Assembly: GCA_002394685.1 (NCBI GenBank)
Contig: DGUP01000063.1
Location: 62,001-126,000, forward strand
Source of the DNA: Treponema sp. UBA4307
Lineage (GTDB): Bacteria > Spirochaetota > Spirochaetia > Treponematales > Treponemataceae
Length of the DNA stretch: 64,000 nucleotides
Direction of reading: 5' to 3'
Shown piece after piece: positions 8,986-15,868 of this stretch (the stretch's first letter is position 1; every line of letters begins with the position of its first letter). Made by a program: the position numbers and the translations under genes. The notes under the pieces were generated by a model, which saw only the letters and a program-made list of their open reading frames with translations, had not been told where the DNA came from and ran no database searches.

Positions 8986-9832
8986 GGCCTGTAATATCTG
9001 TCAGGGTAACACGGAAGACGTTCTTTCCCTTGAAAAGTGTAGTAGAGGCAAGGAACTGTCTTTCCTCATCCGGATAGAGAATGTCTGTGTAATACTGGTT
9101 CTTTCCGGAAACACAAATACGTCCTTCATTTTCACGAATTGAATCATAGCTGATTGTATCAATCGTAACCCCGTTTACAGAAAGGGAGGTTTCAAAAGGC
9201 ACCGTACTGTCCTGTCTGACTTTATAGATACGGTAAGCTTCACTTGGAATACGGTCAGTTTTTTCCAGATCGTAAATATTTCCTCTTCTGTCTTCAAGGA
9301 TTACTGTTCCTGTAGTAAGGGCTTTTTCCCGTCCTGTTCTTGGAAGAACAATTTTCGGGTTGATGGCAGTTTTGTTTTTTAAATCAAGAAGCTGAAATTC
9401 CAGTCCAGAATCTTCTTCCCTCCAGCCAGATTCTCCAGGAATGCCCAGATAGGACCCCTTTATAAGTTCTACAGCTCCGTCCCTGTAATCATTAAGGTTT
9501 TCTTCAGAAAGGTTTCCGTAAACTGTGTAGATGTCATTGCTGTGGGAAATAATATCCGCATTTCCCAGGGGAGATTCAGACCAGCCCATGTCACAGTCAT
9601 GCTCCCTGAGCTGCATTACAACTTTCCCATGTTCGCTGGAATATACATTATCTTTATCCCTGAAAATAAGGGAGGTTTCCAGCGTGCCGCCCCGTAACTG
9701 TCCAAAGTGGGAAATAATAACACTTGAACCGTCGTCCTTGTCAGGCCAGTCAAAGGCAAAAGCAAGTGCCAGAGAGGAAAATAAAACACATGAACCGATA
9801 ATAATTACTTTTTTCAGATTATTTTTTTTCAT
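8948..9832 (-). CDS. exported LytM/M23-like protein without catalytic histidines
   Basis: The 294-residue protein begins with a Lys-rich stretch and a hydrophobic segment (about residues 9-27), a signal peptide or anchor. Residues 35-170 follow the order of a LytM domain: an HFGQLRGG start, a GKVVMQLREHD strand, an IYTVYGNLS strand, a KGSYLGIPGESGW turn and a final strand LEFQLLDLK before INPKIVLP. The zinc-binding histidines expected near the start and in the last strand are not there. The C-terminal 120 residues look like an Ig-like beta domain (FLASTTLFKGKNVFRVTLTD). It probably binds the wall and does not cut it. It follows a membrane-anchored partner by 13 bases. Confidence 0.7.
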   Translation of the reverse strand: MKKNNLKKVIIIGSCVLFSSLALAFAFDWPDKDDGSSVIISHFGQLRGGTLETSLIFRDKDNVYSSEHGKVVMQLREHDCDMGWSESPLGNADIISHSNDIYTVYGNLSEENLNDYRDGAVELIKGSYLGIPGESGWREEDSGLEFQLLDLKNKTAINPKIVLPRTGREKALTTGTVILEDRRGNIYDLEKTDRIPSEAYRIYKVRQDSTVPFETSLSVNGVTIDTISYDSIRENEGRICVSGKNQYYTDILYPDEERQFLASTTLFKGKNVFRVTLTDITGHTKTSTFTVEVY

Positions 9833-9845
9833 ATCTAAAACCTTA

Positions 9846-10904
9846 TTATTTTCTGGAAATGGTCAGCTTTGAAATTTTATTGTTTCTGCCAACGAAAAGG
9901 TCATTATTCCTTACCTGAATAAAGGCTGTTTCTGTCTGGAATGAAAATTTACCTGCGAAATGATTGTATGGTTCCAGCATGGTTATTGTATATTCATCTC
10001 CATTTTTTGAAAGTACAAAAGCAACTTTATTGTCAGCAGTAAACTCAACCTGAGTAATTATACCATCTAATTCATATTTATAGGATTTTTTCTTGTCCAG
10101 ATTTAAAATCCCCAGACCACCCTTGTAATTGTAGTAAACCAGGTTTCCGTTAAACTTAACCAGACTTTCCCTTGTAAGGTCCTGGTCAAAGTATTCGTAA
10201 TAGATAACTTTAGGCAGATTGTTTTCTACTGTAGAAACAACCAGTCTCTGTTTATCCAGGCCTGTAATGTAAGCAGCAGTTTTTCCATCATCAGAAAGTG
10301 CAATTCCGTAAATGACATTTACTTCGCTGCCACCGGGAATAAAGTTCTGCTGAATGACACCGTGTTTGTCAAAAACAATTACAGTTCCATCTGCATAGCC
10401 GCAGGCCGTTCCACCCTTGCTGGAAGCCAGTGCTGTAATGGTTGAGTAAGATTCGTGGAGGAATATCTGTTCTCCCTTATTGTCATACTGTGCAATGGAA
10501 GTTCCTCCGGGAAGACGTACATAGATTCTGTCCTGGCTGAAATAAGGAAAACCTGCTTCCTTTACGTAACAGACAACATTCTGGTTTGTAGAGTATACCC
10601 TGAAGGCTTTTGAATCCATTCCATAGGAAGTTGAATAGTCTGTAGAAATTGCAGCCTTAAAATCATAATCAATTTTTGAGACAAGTTTTCCGTCTGCCGT
10701 AAAATATCCGTAGCAGTCCTTGAACTTGTAAGGAATAAGTTCTGCTTCTTCCCCCGGAGAAAGCTCTGTATTCTGTACTTCCATAGTCCAGGAAGGCGTA
10801 AGGTGAAACTCTGTGGTAAGGCGTCTTGCTGCAAAAATGATATATAAAACAATAATAAGCAGGGGAACAATGATTAATCCTGCATATGACTTCTTTTTTC
10901 TCAT
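9846..10904 (-). CDS. membrane-anchored beta-propeller-like protein
   Basis: A 352-residue protein with a Lys/Arg-rich start and one transmembrane segment at about residues 8-25, so most of it should lie outside the cytoplasm. The remainder is repeated beta-strand units of about 40 residues with WD40/TolB-like pieces (GGTACGYADGTVIVFDKHG, IALSDDGKTAAYI). No enzyme motif is visible. It is the first gene of a two-gene minus-strand operon with the degenerate LytM protein, which suggests a joint role at the cell wall. That role is inferred; I do not recognise a named family. Confidence 0.65.
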   Translation of the reverse strand: MRKKKSYAGLIIVPLLIIVLYIIFAARRLTTEFHLTPSWTMEVQNTELSPGEEAELIPYKFKDCYGYFTADGKLVSKIDYDFKAAISTDYSTSYGMDSKAFRVYSTNQNVVCYVKEAGFPYFSQDRIYVRLPGGTSIAQYDNKGEQIFLHESYSTITALASSKGGTACGYADGTVIVFDKHGVIQQNFIPGGSEVNVIYGIALSDDGKTAAYITGLDKQRLVVSTVENNLPKVIYYEYFDQDLTRESLVKFNGNLVYYNYKGGLGILNLDKKKSYKYELDGIITQVEFTADNKVAFVLSKNGDEYTITMLEPYNHFAGKFSFQTETAFIQVRNNDLFVGRNNKISKLTISRK

Positions 10905-10976
10905 AACTAGAAAACTATATTAAATGGAGTAAAAACTTACAAGTATTAAAGTTAAAATGATAGTAAAAGGAAAAAC

Positions 10977-11005
10977 TTGACAAATGGTAGAAAACCTTGC
11001 AAAAT
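10977..11005 (+). promoter_or_regulatory. candidate sigma70 promoter
   Basis: TTGACA, a 17-base spacer, then CAAAAT lies about 55 bases before the GTG start of the HTH-EIIA gene. The -35 box is perfect and the -10 box weak. Confidence 0.5.
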
Positions 11006-11060
11006 ATCGCATTAAGAAGAGTTTGTCCGTTAATTCAGAGGGTGTTAAAGGGTATAGAAA

Positions 11061-11705
11061 GTGGAAGACGATATTCTCACTATTGAAGAAGTAGCAAAAT
11101 ACTTGCGTGTAAGCGAAAGAACTGTATATGACTGGGCTCAGAAAGGTGATATTCCTGCAGGAAAGATTGGAACTGTATGGAGATTCAAGAAGTCTGAAAT
11201 TGAAAAATGGGTAAATGACCGTCTTTCATCAAGCCTTAGAACAGAAAATAATCAGGTAATTCAGATTAAGAATATTCTTTCTCCTGAAAGAATTGTATTT
11301 CTTAATCATGAAACAAAACATGATTCTCTTGTTGAACTTGCAGAGGTTCTGGCAACTGCTCCACAAATCAAGGACGCAGGGGAACTTAAACAGCAGATTC
11401 TTAAAAGGGAAGAACTGATGTCAACTGCAATCGGAAGGGGAATGGCTATTCCTCACGTAAGACTTTCTTCTGTTACAGATCTGGTTATGGCAGTGGGAAT
11501 TTCAAAATGCGATATTATTGACTTCCAGCCGATTGATGATGTTCCGGTAAAGCTTCTCTTTATGCTTGCAGCAGCTCACAATCAGCACAGTTACTATCTC
11601 CAGACAATTTCCTTCCTGAGTGTAAAGCTTAAGGATTCGGAACTGATGAATTCACTACTTAATGCAAAAGACAGAATTGAAGCATACAATATGCTGATTA
11701 AATAA
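11061..11705 (+). CDS. excisionase-type HTH fused to PTS EIIA (PtsN-like) domain
   Basis: The gene starts with GTG, preceded by an AAAGGG ribosome site. Residues 1-55 form an excisionase/MerR-like winged helix (TIEEVAKYLRVSERTVYDW ... WRFKKSEIEKWV). Residues 68-214 form a PTS EIIA domain of the fructose/nitrogen class. Its phosphorylatable histidine is His132 in GMAIPHVR. The protein should sense phosphotransfer from an HPr-like protein and convert it to DNA binding. A DNA-binding module fused to PtsN is found in some spirochaetes and is not the enterobacterial form. It is a single-gene unit with its own promoter candidate and a strong terminator. Confidence 0.85.
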   Translation: MEDDILTIEEVAKYLRVSERTVYDWAQKGDIPAGKIGTVWRFKKSEIEKWVNDRLSSSLRTENNQVIQIKNILSPERIVFLNHETKHDSLVELAEVLATAPQIKDAGELKQQILKREELMSTAIGRGMAIPHVRLSSVTDLVMAVGISKCDIIDFQPIDDVPVKLLFMLAAAHNQHSYYLQTISFLSVKLKDSELMNSLLNAKDRIEAYNMLIK

Positions 11706-11756
11706 AAAAAATGCACCTGCTGAAATGAATTACCAGTTTCAGGGGTGCATTTTTAT
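11706..11756. terminator. bidirectional intrinsic terminator
   Basis: AAAAATGCACC...CTGAAA pairs with TTTCAG...GGTGCATTTTT, flanked by A and T runs. It lies between the convergent HTH-EIIA and transglutaminase-like genes and can serve both. Confidence 0.85.
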
Positions 11757-11781
11757 TTTCATAGTTACCTGGAAAAGATGA

Positions 11782-12933
11782 TTAAGGGAACTGAACTGTA
11801 ATCCACTTGCTCTGGTTGTCCATGTCAGAAGATATTTTTCCCCAGGTCAGGCCTTTTCCTGTGGTTTCTCCCATAAGATATTTTTTTCCGTCAACTGTAA
11901 AACTGTGGCCCGGATGAGTTGAAACAAAACCTGCCATGGCATGAGAAAATTCCTTACTGATAAAAATGACAGTATCCTGATTCATATGTGTCAGAAGAAT
12001 TGCAAGAAGCATGCTTCTTGAATCACAGTCACTTCCTCCTCCCATAAGAATTGAATTTGCAGTTGCAAAATCTGAAACCGTCTTTTCTCTTTCGTAAACC
12101 ATATTCTGAGTCCAGGTAAGAAGTTTCTGGGCTAAGGCTGTATCATCATCGCAGTATGGAATAAGGGCATTGTAAATGTCAAAGGCCGGAATTCTCAGGC
12201 GTTTGTAGGTGTCCTTAAAAATCATCCTGTAATAACGCTGCCAGGCTTCCTTCCACTTTGTGCTTTTCGAATAGGTAAGAAGAACCTGATATTCTCTTTC
12301 AACCAGATAGCGGTTAATTGTATCGTCATTTTCAAACAGTTTTGTCTGGATTTTTTTTCCGTCAATGTTAAGTTCAATGTTTACCAGCTGACCTCTGTCC
12401 GGATATTTCCACTTTGTAAAAATTCCTTCTTCGTAGTATGAGCCTGTGTCAATGCAGACTGAATCCATGGTGCTGGCCATAATGTTGTCACAGGCTGCGG
12501 CTTTATCCTTACTGCACCAGGTCATAAAAAATATGCTTCCCTTATCGTAAGGAAGAGTGAAGGTCATTGCATAGCCTTTATGTTCTCCGTTAAAGAAAGT
12601 GCCGGAAAGAACAGCAAAAGAGCACTTCTGATTACGCCAGTCAACTTCTACAGGGATGGCCTTTATTCCCAGTCGTGAAAGACTGTCATCCATACAGCGC
12701 CTGCTGGAACCATACTTTCCGTAGTTATAAATTCTGAGAAGGGCATTTACAGGGTGCTCATCACTTACCAGCTGAATGCTTTTTCCGTCAGAAGTCATGT
12801 CGTAAACATAAAATCCCTCTGGAAAATCTATTGTAAAGTCCTGGTATCCCTTAAGACCCAGCCTTTCTCCGTAAGAGGAAAATACTGCTGCAAGAAAAAA
12901 AATAATGATAAATATCTTCTTTGTGCTTGTCAT
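11782..12933 (-). CDS. secreted transglutaminase-like protein
   Basis: The 383-residue protein has a signal peptide (hydrophobic residues about 6-19). The C-terminal third shows the transglutaminase/cysteine-protease core: Cys in GGSDCDSRS (near residue 301), His in EFSHAMAGF (near 331) and an acidic third residue in LMGETTGKG (near 356). These three match the Cys-His-Asp/Glu order of the superfamily. The N-terminal 200 residues look like a beta-rich domain and match no family I know. Members in bacteria include peptidases and cross-linking enzymes of the cell envelope; the substrate here is unknown. It is divergent from the pseudouridine synthase gene with only 29 bases between starts. Confidence 0.75.
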   Translation of the reverse strand: MTSTKKIFIIIFFLAAVFSSYGERLGLKGYQDFTIDFPEGFYVYDMTSDGKSIQLVSDEHPVNALLRIYNYGKYGSSRRCMDDSLSRLGIKAIPVEVDWRNQKCSFAVLSGTFFNGEHKGYAMTFTLPYDKGSIFFMTWCSKDKAAACDNIMASTMDSVCIDTGSYYEEGIFTKWKYPDRGQLVNIELNIDGKKIQTKLFENDDTINRYLVEREYQVLLTYSKSTKWKEAWQRYYRMIFKDTYKRLRIPAFDIYNALIPYCDDDTALAQKLLTWTQNMVYEREKTVSDFATANSILMGGGSDCDSRSMLLAILLTHMNQDTVIFISKEFSHAMAGFVSTHPGHSFTVDGKKYLMGETTGKGLTWGKISSDMDNQSKWITVQFP

Positions 12934-12962
12934 TTTTATCTACCTCAACTATATTTCGGCTT

Positions 12963-13679
12963 ATGAAAGCCATTTCCATAATATTCCAAAATCAGGAAAT
13001 CCTCTTAGTAAACAAACCTTGCGGCGTTTCGGTACAAGGTGGAGAGGGAATTTCTCATCCTTTAGATGAAGAACTGTCAAAACAGCTTGGTTATAGAATA
13101 CATTTAGTTCACCGCTTAGACAAGGAAACTGAGGGAATTCTTATAGTTGCAAAAAATCCTCAGGCTGCTTCAAAATGGACTAAGCTTATATCTACTAAGG
13201 AAGTTCAGAAGGAATATAAGGCTCTCTGCGTTGGTCTGCCTAAGTTGAAGGGAAAAACTGTAAAGGAAGGCCTTGTGGAAAGCGAAATAGAAGCTCATGG
13301 AAGAAATCAGAGTGCAAGAACTTTTTTCTCTGTAGAAAAAACTGCAACTGTAACTGTAAAAAAATCCCTTAAAGTGGAGGGGGTGGATAATCCTGCCCGG
13401 GTGGAAGAGGAGGTAAAAATTCCTGTTTCCCTGATTGACCTTAAGCTGGGTACGGGGCGCATGCATCAAATCAGAATACAGATGGCACAGCTGGACTGTC
13501 CTCTCTGCGGGGATGATCAGCATGGTAATTTTAAAATCAATAAACTGCTGAGAAAGGCCGGTATAAAAAAACTTTGCCTTGCTTCTACAAGACTGACAAT
13601 CCCTCTTGATGGAAAAAAACAGACTTTTGAAATCCCTCTGCCGGAGCACATGGAAGCTTTTGTAAAGCAATATATGTAG
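12963..13679 (+). CDS. RluA-family pseudouridine synthase
   Basis: This 238-residue enzyme converts uridine to pseudouridine in rRNA or tRNA. The catalytic motif HRLDKETEGI carries Asp53. KPCGVSVQGG near the start and the GRMHQIRIQMAQ segment near residue 165 are standard RluA-family features. The N-terminal S4 domain seen in RluC and RluD is absent, which fits the short RluA/TruC-like group. An ATG 42 bases upstream is also in frame, but conserved sequence begins at ILLVNKPCG and the shorter start is more likely. The target nucleotide cannot be inferred from sequence. Confidence 0.88.
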   Translation: MKAISIIFQNQEILLVNKPCGVSVQGGEGISHPLDEELSKQLGYRIHLVHRLDKETEGILIVAKNPQAASKWTKLISTKEVQKEYKALCVGLPKLKGKTVKEGLVESEIEAHGRNQSARTFFSVEKTATVTVKKSLKVEGVDNPARVEEEVKIPVSLIDLKLGTGRMHQIRIQMAQLDCPLCGDDQHGNFKINKLLRKAGIKKLCLASTRLTIPLDGKKQTFEIPLPEHMEAFVKQYM

Positions 13680-13695
13680 AAAAGGTTTTAATCTG

Positions 13696-13724
13696 TTGAC
13701 AGTTTTATTCATAAAAGATATATT
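13696..13724 (+). promoter_or_regulatory. sigma70 promoter of the rimP-nusA-infB operon
   Basis: TTGACA, an exact 17-base spacer, then TATATT. Transcription should start near 13731, about 22 bases before the leader terminator hairpin and 95 bases before the rimP start. Confidence 0.8.
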
Positions 13725-13752
13725 TATATTACATTTTAACAAACATTAAGAT

Positions 13753-13781
13753 GGAGCCAAAAAAAGGGCTCCTTTTTTATT
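13753..13781 (+). terminator. leader terminator (attenuator) before rimP-nusA
   Basis: GGAGCC pairs with GGCTCC across an A-rich loop and is followed by six T. An alternative stem, AAAAAAGG with CCTTTTTT (13760-13778), cannot form at the same time. The hairpin lies between a good promoter and the rimP ribosome site, so it can end transcription before the operon. Confidence 0.7.
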
Positions 13782-13799
13782 GTTCGGGATATATAAAAA

Positions 13800-13819
13800 G
13801 TTGCTTCTTGCAACAGGAG
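13800..13819 (+). promoter_or_regulatory. hairpin abutting the rimP Shine-Dalgarno site
   Basis: GTTGC and GCAAC form a 5-bp stem with loop TTCTT, directly followed by AGGAG. The AGGAG stands 6 bases before an in-frame TTG and decides the rimP start. Confidence 0.6.
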
Positions 13820-13825
13820 ATTTTT

Positions 13826-14293
13826 TTGGATTTTAAACCAGTTTCAGAAATTCCTTATTTCACAGAATGTCAAAAAGTGGTTGAGGCAGAAGGCTTCACA
13901 CTGGTCGAACTGGATGTAGTACCTCAAAAGGGTAGCGTACATGTAAGCGCTGTAATTGCAAATAAAGATGCATCAAAGGATATAGGTGTAGCAGACTGTT
14001 CAAAAGTTCATCATGTGCTGCAGCCAAAACTCCTCTTTCTTTTAGGAAAATCAGAAGATGATTTGTACATGGAAGTTTCCTCTCCGGGGCTTGAGCGTAA
14101 CTTAAAGAATGCGGCTGAATTTGCCTTCTTTAAGGGAAGAGATGTAAGAGTCTGGGATAAAACCGTAAATGACTGGGTGAGGGGAATCATTAAATCTGCT
14201 GATGAAAAGCAGGTTACTTTGGAAATAGAAGGCGGCAGTGAAAAATCTGTAGCCTATAGTGATATTGCAAAAGCAAAATTTATACATTTATAA
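13826..14293 (+). CDS. rimP: ribosome maturation factor RimP
   Basis: RimP helps assemble the 30S subunit. I place the start at a TTG with an AGGAG site 6 bases upstream, giving 155 residues, the usual length. An ATG 75 bases upstream is in frame but lies inside the leader terminator hairpin and would add a non-family extension. The N-terminal domain ends at the family motif VSSPGLERNLK (near residue 90). The C-terminal SH3-like barrel follows, with FFKGRDVRV and the strand QVTLEIEGG. It is the first gene of the operon, with nusA 11 bases downstream, the common bacterial order. Confidence 0.9.
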   Translation: MDFKPVSEIPYFTECQKVVEAEGFTLVELDVVPQKGSVHVSAVIANKDASKDIGVADCSKVHHVLQPKLLFLLGKSEDDLYMEVSSPGLERNLKNAAEFAFFKGRDVRVWDKTVNDWVRGIIKSADEKQVTLEIEGGSEKSVAYSDIAKAKFIHL

Positions 14294-14304
14294 GGGGGCA
14301 TTCT

Positions 14305-15789
14305 ATGTCAGAAATGGCAGATGCAATCCGTCAGCTTTCAGATGAAAAAGGTGTTAGCGAGGATTCAATTAAAGTAACAATTGAAACAGCTCTTAAGGCT
14401 GCATTCAAAAGAAGATTCGGAAGTTCAGAGAACTGCGTTATTCGTTTTGCAGATGATCTTTCAGAAGTAAAAGTCTTTGCTAGAAAAGTTGTTGTTGACG
14501 GAGTTTATGATCCTTCTCAGGAAATTGAATTTGAAGAAGCAAAAGAATTAAATTCAGAAGTAGAAATTGGAGATGAACTTGAAATTGAAATAGATCCTAA
14601 AAAGGAATTTGAACGCTCTGCAGTTTCTCAGGGTAAACAGATTGCTCATCAGGGTCTGAACGAAAGTTTCAAGGATACCCTCTATAATGAATATAAAGAT
14701 AAAATTCATGAAGTAATCATCGGTTATTATCTGAGAACTGGAAATAACGATTCAATTTATGTTGACCTGGGAAAGGTTGAAGGTGTTCTTCCTAAGAAAT
14801 ATCAGAGCCCTCGTGAAGTTTATGAAAAGGGTGATCGTATTAAGACTTATATTACTGATATTAAGAAGACTCCAAGCGGAATTCAGCTTATCCTCAGCCG
14901 CTCAGATCCAGAGTTTGTCAAGAAGTGTTTTGAAAATGAAGTTCCGGAAATTGCTGATGGAATCGTTCATATTCACAAGGTTGTTCGTGAAGCAGGTTAT
15001 CGTGCAAAGGTAGCTGTATATTCAAACAAAATTGATGTTGATCCAGTTGGTGCTTGTGTTGGTCAGAAGGGGCAGCGTATTCAGGCAGTTATTCGTGAAC
15101 TTGATGAAAAAATTGATGTTCTCAAATATGAAGAAGATCCTCATCTCTTTATTGCTAATGCCCTGTTACCTGCAGAAGTTGTAAGAGTTGTAATTACTAA
15201 CAGTGAAACTCGTGAAGCAAAGGCAATTGTAACAGAATCTCAGTTCTCAATTGCAATTGGTAAGGGCGGACAGAATGTTCGTCTTGCAAATAAGCTTTGT
15301 GACTGGAATATTGACGTTATTACAGAAGAACAGGCTGCACAGATGGATCTTACTGAAACAGATACACGCAGGGCTGCAGAACAGCTTTTCTCTAATAATG
15401 CAGAAACAGAAGAAAGCGGCGATGATGTTGTACCAGTTACCAGTATTGAAGATCTTGACCCACGTCTTGCTGAAATCATTAAGGGAACAGAATTTGATGA
15501 TATCGTTGTATTCCATGATGCAGTAAGAGACGGTTCAATCAGCAAGCTTGAAGGCCTTTCAAGGGAAGATGCTGAAGCTATTGATAAGCTCATTAATGAA
15601 AACTTTGAAATTACAGAAGAGAATTCAGCTGAAGAAGCTCCTGCAGAAGAAGAAACTGATTCTGCTGAAGATGATGGTGGACTTGAAGAAGGGGAAGAGT
15701 TTGAGTGTCCTGAATGTCATGCTACTGTAGCATATCATATTGGAATGACAACATGTCCTAAATGTGGTGTTGAACTGGCATTCGAGTAA
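14305..15789 (+). CDS. nusA: transcription factor NusA with a C-terminal zinc ribbon
   Basis: NusA binds RNA polymerase and nascent RNA, and promotes pausing, termination and antitermination. Of 494 residues, 1-125 are the polymerase-binding domain, about 130-200 the S1 domain, and about 205-345 the two KH domains (GACVGQKGQRIQ and AIGKGGQNVRLA). A single helix-hairpin-helix-like region follows (DLDPRLAEIIKG). After an acidic linker the last 30 residues contain CPEC and CPKC, 18 residues apart, a four-cysteine zinc-ribbon pattern that most NusA proteins lack. An AAGGGGG ribosome site precedes the ATG. The leader terminator upstream could provide feedback by NusA itself. Confidence 0.95.
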   Translation: MSEMADAIRQLSDEKGVSEDSIKVTIETALKAAFKRRFGSSENCVIRFADDLSEVKVFARKVVVDGVYDPSQEIEFEEAKELNSEVEIGDELEIEIDPKKEFERSAVSQGKQIAHQGLNESFKDTLYNEYKDKIHEVIIGYYLRTGNNDSIYVDLGKVEGVLPKKYQSPREVYEKGDRIKTYITDIKKTPSGIQLILSRSDPEFVKKCFENEVPEIADGIVHIHKVVREAGYRAKVAVYSNKIDVDPVGACVGQKGQRIQAVIRELDEKIDVLKYEEDPHLFIANALLPAEVVRVVITNSETREAKAIVTESQFSIAIGKGGQNVRLANKLCDWNIDVITEEQAAQMDLTETDTRRAAEQLFSNNAETEESGDDVVPVTSIEDLDPRLAEIIKGTEFDDIVVFHDAVRDGSISKLEGLSREDAEAIDKLINENFEITEENSAEEAPAEEETDSAEDDGGLEEGEEFECPECHATVAYHIGMTTCPKCGVELAFE

Positions 15790-15804
15790 GGAATCAATGG
15801 AATG

Positions 15805-15837
15805 GACTGGCCGGTTAGTAATTTCAGCTGACCAGTC
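15805..15837 (+). other. weak hairpin between nusA and infB
   Basis: GACTGG pairs with CCAGTC with a 21-base loop, followed by TTTGTG. It is too weak for a confident terminator and may be a pause or processing site inside the operon. Confidence 0.35.
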
Positions 15838-15868
15838 TTTGTGACTAGGAATTAAGGAAAGGAAGCGT

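Noticed and set aside
12921..12962. Longer N-terminus of the pseudouridine synthase
   Set aside because: The extra 14 residues overlap the divergent gene and precede all conserved sequence.
13751..13825. ATG at 13751 as the rimP start
   Set aside because: It lies inside a terminator hairpin, has no ribosome site, and adds 25 residues unlike RimP. The TTG at 13826 has AGGAG 6 bases upstream.
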